Shown here piece after piece: positions 59,101 through 64,000 of a stretch of 64,000 nt of DNA (position 1 is the stretch's first letter; each line of letters begins with the position of its first letter). The notes below the pieces were generated by a model. The model was given only the letters and a program-made list of their open reading frames with translations, was not told where the DNA came from and made no database searches. Source of the stretch: Monosiga brevicollis MX1 (lineage: Eukaryota > Opisthokonta > Choanoflagellata > Craspedida > Salpingoecidae); NCBI RefSeq assembly GCF_000002865.3, contig NW_001865041.1, positions 144,486 to 208,485 of the forward strand, read 5' to 3'. The position numbers and the translations under genes were made by a program.

Positions 59101-60775
59101 AAGGTGCCAATCATGTTGAGCCACAGCGCAACGGCTAGGATGGCGCGCGGGATGCAGGTTTCCGGTGTGAGGCAATCGTCTAGGTGGCGCAGGCATCGAT
59201 GCACTAGGGGCTCCCAAGACAACAGGGCTGCTACCGATGTCATCACGGTTTGACTGGCAAGTTGCTCCAGCGCAGCACTGCTGTGGGCTAGCTGGGGGCA
59301 GGCAGGACGTGTTGGGTGGGCATCGAGGATGGCGGTAAAGTCGAGGAGCTCGCTGCCTTTTATGGGCCAGCTCCAACTGCAAGCCAGAGCCCAAACATGC
59401 CCACGAGTTTGATCTCGGGGCGTGGTAATGTTCTCAGTGAACACAGCGGCGTGATACTGACGACAGATCCGAGCGAGATTGTGTCGTCGGTCAGGGTCAC
59501 GGCTATACTCGCGCTGCCACTCCTCGCATCGGGCGAGAAACGGACCAGGACTGGGACCGGAGTGAGTCTCATCGTGGACGCGCGGGACGAGCCACAGCTG
59601 AGCCAGGACCTCAAAGTACGGCAGCCGCTGAACGATGGCGGGATGCTCGGCCCAATGAAGAAGGTGTTGAGTCAAGCGAGCTGCATCTTGGGCGGCCTGC
59701 GGCGACTTGTGCTGGCGGACTGTGGCCAGTTTCAGCAAGGGCAAGTGCTCGAGCTCAAGCACGGGCAAGCCCAAAAGCAATTCTGTCGTGAAGTGCACGA
59801 CGGCGTCGGCATAAGAGCCTTGACTGTTCATCAGGCATTGGTGGAGGCAGGTACAGACGGCTTGCAGGGGCAGGCCTTCCAGTAGCCGTTGACCGTGATG
59901 GTTCATGTGGGCAAAGAGGGCGAAAAGAAGGTTGTTGGGTTCTCCAACAAGGCGCTTGAGAACGAGAAAGGCGAGCTCGCGCCAGCTGGCAAGCAATTGA
60001 GGATGGCGCAACTCGAGGCTTTGTAGGTGTAGGAGGTGCAACAGAAGCTCAGCCCGAGAGGGCACCAGCTCTTGGCAGCATTTGGCGAGAAAGGCGATGC
60101 TGCATTCAAGGGGCAGGACGGGTAGGAGATGGTGTTGGCGAGCATGCACGGCCAGGCGGACAGCCAAACGCAGTCCTGTTGGAGAGCCCTATCCTCAAAC
60201 CGTAGTGGTCGAGCGTGGAATGCGTCCAGGGGGCTTGAGGTGTGCCTTGAAACCCAGCCAAAGTTACAGAACTTTGCTGCGAGACGCACCTGGGCCATCA
60301 TGTGTTGTAGAGCGCGCGCGAGAAGGGTGGGATCTTGGGCAAAGCTACGAGCCAGCAAGCCACGAAGGGCTTGATACGAGCGTTGGAGCTGGAATAAGCA
60401 TTCAAGCGTTGTCATGGGATGGGAGATTGTGTGTTGGCGTGTGTTTGTGCGAGCGTGTGGCAAAGTGTGGCAGAAGTATGGTGATGGGGAGTCCCCTTTA
60501 CCGTGCTCGGCGCTGGGCAGAACCGCGTGGTGGTGGCAGGCATTGATAAGGCCTTCACCCAGGTTTGGTTGTTGGGCCAGAACAAGATCAGCAACAATGG
60601 GCTGACGGTTGAGGGCGGACGAAATCTCAAGCAAAAGAGCGCCTGCCGCCTCTGAGGCAGTTTCAAAGAGGGCGAGCAGCTCCAAGGCACAATAAAGGCA
60701 GACGTCGCCCACTTGCCCGGCTTGATCATGTTGAGCGTGGCGCCGTCGAAGCTCCTCCCGGGTCAGGACCGGCAT
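56107..60775 (-). CDS. Unrecognised large alpha-helical repeat protein
   Basis: Start ATG 60775 (ACCATGC). The first exon (MPVLTREELRRRHAQHDQAG, to about 60505) and a second (to about 60285) lead into a long open block, about 60165 to 58761, that ends at a GTACGT donor. This block is almost all amphipathic helix, rich in Leu, Ala, His and Gln (LLHLLHLQSLELRHPQLLAS, RALQALLPLLQLEKH), like HEAT or armadillo solenoids. I do not recognise the family; adaptor-type or integrator-type solenoids are possible. Downstream, several short minus-strand frames with coding character (58254-58514, 57500-57740, 56808-57179, 56107-56409) probably are its 3' exons, but I could not join them with certainty, so the left limit is provisional. 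The region from 58761 rightwards is the secure part. Confidence 0.55.
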
Positions 60776-60945
60776 GGTGACCTGATGGTGTTTGCGTGTT
60801 GCTGCGGCCGAAGCAGAGGTTGCAAAATTGGGAGCTGACCCAATTGTCGACAAAAACTGACAATTTGGCGGGAAAAAAAAAAAAAGGAGGCTTTGTGCTG
60901 ACAATTCATTTTTGTCATCCATTTCGAGCGTAAGCCCAGTCCTCT

Positions 60946-61365
60946 ATGCAAGGGAAGGACAAAGAGATGGTGCAGAAGCATCCGGAGGTCCCGCCTTCGA
61001 GGCCCACCTTCACCAAACCATTGCTCCCTCCAGTTCCTCAAAATCGGGAGAGACTTGCCTTGACATCACGACTTCACGTGTACAGGTAAGGCACGGCCGG
61101 CCGGCACACGGCAAGGCACCCTGTGTAAAAGTTGAATTCTGGACCGCGTGATAGATGTAGATGTTTGTCTCACAAGATTGCCGAATGCCTTTGTCATGAA
61201 CAGTTCGGCAGCAGGGGAGGCGAAAAGCGAGGGGCGAGGGGAGTGCCGGGTTTGACTTGCTCTGTGCGTCGCGAACGTGACCGTTCTTCATTGACTTGCA
61301 GTTGTCCGAAAGCGTTGGCCCCCTATGACGCTCTTGAATTTACGAGAAGAAGGAGAAGAGGGTGA
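60946..61365 (+). CDS. Short basic orphan protein, 67 residues, two exons
   Basis: ATG 60946, exon 60946-61085, donor AG/GTAAGG, acceptor CTTGCAG, exon 61302-61365 to TGA; phase agrees. The product reads MQGKDKEMVQKHPEVPPSRP, then PTFTKPLLPPVPQNRERLAL, and ends ALEFTRRRRRG. It is Pro-rich with a five-Arg tail and has no recognised domain. The start lies 171 bp from the divergent helical-repeat gene, the usual layout of a shared promoter. Good splice sites and phase support it; the small size and lack of homology keep confidence low. Confidence 0.4.
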
Positions 61366-62537
61366 TTTCAATTCCTTCTTCTGACGAAGCCACATCCGTA
61401 ACTGAGTGCCGTAAACGCAACGCATACGATGAACACCACTACCATACGGGCGGGCTGGCTTGAGATGAGATCTGAGCTGTGTGTCCTAGCACGCCTTGCT
61501 TCCGCTGAACCCCAAGACTGCACCAACATGTGTCGTGACAAGAGTCGTTCCAACTCCTTTGCGACATCAACGTCCCCTTTCTTTGGGATCATCACGTCAG
61601 AAAGAGAAAACAAAAGAGACAAAAGCCAACGAGGTTGGGTCATGGAAAAGCCAAGCCAAGCCAGACAAGCAGAGAGCATGGTAAGGTCCAACCACGCCTG
61701 AGAGAGAGTGATCAGCTTAGGGCTGGGTTGGAGACCATGGCGTAGCAAAGCACACTGCGCTCAGAGAAAGGATGCATTGACGTTTCAAATCAGAGAGGCA
61801 ATCACCGTGACATAAAGTTGGGGTCCGGTTGGGGCCCTCTCTTTGTTTCTCTCTCTCTCTCTCTGATTTTTTTTTTATCCGACACAACAACGGCAGTCGC
61901 CATCCATCTCTGCGCTGCTTTTGTATCACCTCCTCCTCCTCCTCCTCCTCCTCCTCTCCTTCTTCGCCTGCGCTTTGCCTTTGCCCGCTTGCTCGCTCGC
62001 CTTTCTGCCTGTTCGAAGGTGGTGTGGAGGTCTATCGTTTGAACCAGACAAAACCAACCAACAGATCGCTGCAATCAAGTCCTATCCGAGGTGCAGCCAA
62101 GTCGTCGATCTCGCTCTTGGGGCCCGATTAACCAACCAACCCCAAGACACCCCGCGCCCTCCCCGCGCCGCCCGCTTCCTTCTTTCTTTTCGTTTTTGTT
62201 GCCTTCCACTCGCTCAGGCTTCTAGTTTCCTTTCAGAAGCTCTCTCTGGATCCTGGCGCATCCTATCCCAACTTTGCGCCCTGTTGTTGGCTGAATCTAA
62301 TCTCAGCGCTTCCCCGCACATGACAACGACGTGCGCAGCGGGCGGCTGATTGTCTTTTCGCCCTTTTTTCGTGTTTTCATCTTGACCACACCCTAACCGG
62401 ACTGGATCGTTGATATTTTTTCCCCTTGGTGATTGCATCTTCCTTTCCTGGCCGCCCGCCACCTTTCACAGCACCTTTCCCCTCACAACCGCAAGACCTC
62501 TTCGTCTCGGCCTGACGCTGGACGCCTGCCCCGCACC
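61366..62537. other. Upstream region of the solute-binding protein gene
   Basis: No supportable gene. It contains a CT run (61846-61865), a poly-T tract (61867-61876), and a (CTC)n run near 61930-61955, all of which suit a pyrimidine-rich promoter or leader. Confidence 0.5.
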
Positions 62538-64000
62538 ATGGCGGTGCTCGGCACTCGCATCTGGCCATGGGGCTTGCTCCTGGTCACCCTTTTGAGCTGT
62601 CTCTACTTATCTTCCGTTTCAGCTCAGACTGCCGACCCCTGCGACGGTGATCTGACTAGTGTCGAATCTTGCGACTGTGAAGTGTGCAAGGACCACAATA
62701 GCACCTGGCTCGAAGGCAAATGCTGCATCTACAAGGGCATCCCCGCAACCTTGCTGGCTTTTGAACAAGCATCCCAATGGTCGACTCGCCTCAAAGAGTT
62801 CAATCTCTGTACCGGTGCCCGTGTCACGCTGACGTACAACGGGCCTGACGGTCAGGGCAACGAGGATACCATGGAGGCCGATATTGCCGGGGATGTGGGC
62901 ATCTCCTACACTGTCTCGGGTGGAGCCAAAGTTGAATCCAGTGGCGCAGGTTTGTGTCTCGGCTTGCTGAAACCTCTGACCTCTCAACCTCTTATTGCTT
63001 CTCCTACACCATGATTCTCGTCCTTCGCCCGTCACTGTAAACACACCTTGTCCCTCGTAGGCATCTATGACGCATACATTGTTCAGCCACCTTGGCTACC
63101 AGCCATCATTGATGGACTCAGCAACTTGAGCCCCTTCATCGCCAGTTCTCCCGCCCTCAATTGGAACGATGTCAACGCCGCCCTTCGTGCTTCCGTTTCC
63201 TTCAACAACAGCGTTCGGGCGCTTCCCCTCGACTCGGATTATGTTGCCATTGGCTATCGTCAAGACGTTTATGACAAGTGAGCCACAATTTTTCGTTTTT
63301 CCTCCGCAAACTCCGTTCCCAGCTTTCAAGCTTCCGACTGTGACGAAGGTTGTATGCCCCGCTGCCTTGCTGCCCTGATTGACCACACTGCCCTCTCCTT
63401 TTTTCTGACGCGCATTGACACACAGATATGGCATGAAGGCTCCCGAAACACTCGAAGAACTTGTTCAGCACTCCGAGTTCTTGAGCGGGCGTGATCACAA
63501 TGACGATGGCGAGCCAGATTGGGGCTATTGTTTGACCCCACAGGTACAACGCTCTTGTCCATCTGAAGGATTGTTTCGTACCTGTAACATCTTGCGTCGC
63601 TACTACGATGTCTTTCAACAGCCCGAACGCTTCAGCTCCGACCGCATCTCACCGCATCTCACCCTTTTGCTTTCTCTCGGTCCAGGTCAATTACATGATG
63701 GCCTTTGTAGCCCCTGTGCTTCAGAAGTCTGTGCGGGCTTGTGAAGCTGAGGGCCTCTGTCAAGGCGCGCCGACCGGTGAAAACGTGTTTTTCAACGCCA
63801 CCAATATGGAACCCCTCGTCAATAACGCTGGCTTTAGATATGCCATTCGCCTCTTCTTTCGCCTCTTGGCCAGCTCAAACTGCGTTGACGAATTGGCGCC
63901 CATTGGTACAAACAGCTATGCTCGAGGTCAGCGCCATGCGCTCACACTCACTCAAGCCTGCTGAATCTCGCCTGCTCTCGGTCCAAGGTTGATCCGTACC
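62538..64000 (+). CDS. Secreted bacterial-type extracellular solute-binding protein (5' part, runs off the window)
   Basis: Exons 62538-62949, 63061-63277, 63426-63543, 63686-63926, and more beyond the right edge; phases agree. ATG 62538 (ACCATGG) starts a signal peptide (PWGLLLVTLLSCLYLSSVSA), then a short Cys-rich part (CDCEVCKDHNSTWLEGKCC). The rest matches family-1 sugar-type substrate-binding proteins of ABC importers: LPLDSDYVAIGYRQDVYDK, YGMKAPETLEELVQHSEFL and GRDHNDDGEPDWGYCL (bacterial pattern YRKDLFEKYGLxxPxTWEEL, DxNGDGxxDxxG). The gene has spliceosomal introns, so it belongs to the host. Similar ectodomains occur in some algal and protist receptors as I recall; whether a transmembrane domain, kinase or cyclase follows cannot be seen here. 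Confidence 0.82.

Noticed and set aside
56107-60775. Assignment of the helical-repeat gene to the AP-5 beta or ARM-type adaptor families
   Set aside because: Only composition and a few short resemblances (for example DPDRRHNLARI) pointed that way; they are not enough to name it.

Overview
The window looks like nuclear DNA of a compact, intron-rich unicellular eukaryote close to animals, most likely a choanoflagellate such as Monosiga brevicollis. That name is an inference from gene content and style, because no marker gene was searched. The evidence is: short GT-AG introns with consistent phases in almost every gene; animal-type single-copy genes (folliculin, ARMH3, NDUFAF7, a heme-type CBS, LAMP, RBM39, QTRT2, NOP9); many di-nucleotide microsatellites in introns and spacers; and large cysteine-rich secreted proteins. 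I saw no rRNA, convincing tRNA, CRISPR, transposon or virus-derived element. Two runs of N (25141-25846 and 45551-45600) interrupt the assembly, each next to a poly-C tract.

Layout. 1-7700 (-): the 5' part of a giant secreted protein with a JmjC/cupin-4-like domain followed by dozens of cysteine-rich repeats; it runs off the left edge. 8770-8922 (+): a 50-residue single-pass membrane protein behind a TATA box. 9599-12426 (+): RBM39-type splicing factor. 12983-15207 (-): QTRT2 (queuosine tRNA modification). 15705-18067 (+): NOP9. 18198-20013 (-): S-formylglutathione hydrolase (ESD). 21780-23222 and 26488-27657 (+): two related, atypical bZIP-like proteins on either side of the large gap. 27631-28706 (-): DUF952 protein, overlapping the second bZIP-like gene tail to tail. 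29566-30592 (+): P/Q/Y-rich PPxY protein. 31206-35031 (-): ARMH3. 38483-42076 (+): AMPK-related kinase most like HUNK, with a C-terminal KA1-like domain. 42972-45871 (+): folliculin. 46342-48236 (-): LAMP-like lysosomal membrane protein with a mucin-like Thr repeat. 48992-51871 (+): NDUFAF7. 52194-55478 (-): cystathionine beta-synthase. 56107-60775 (-): unrecognised helical-repeat protein. 60946-61365 (+): 67-residue orphan. 62538 to the right edge (+): a secreted bacterial-type solute-binding protein.

The genes do not form one pathway. Most are housekeeping: splicing, ribosome biogenesis, tRNA modification, complex I assembly, transsulfuration, formaldehyde detoxification. Two neighbours, folliculin and LAMP, both belong to the lysosome and are convergent, 470 bp apart. 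The least ordinary loci are the secreted JmjC-like/cysteine-rich protein with a possible furin site between its two halves, the secreted solute-binding protein, and the pair of bZIP-like proteins that lack the usual invariant Asn. Exon models below were built by hand from splice consensus, phase and protein similarity recalled from memory. Most close in frame at every junction; where they do not, this is stated.
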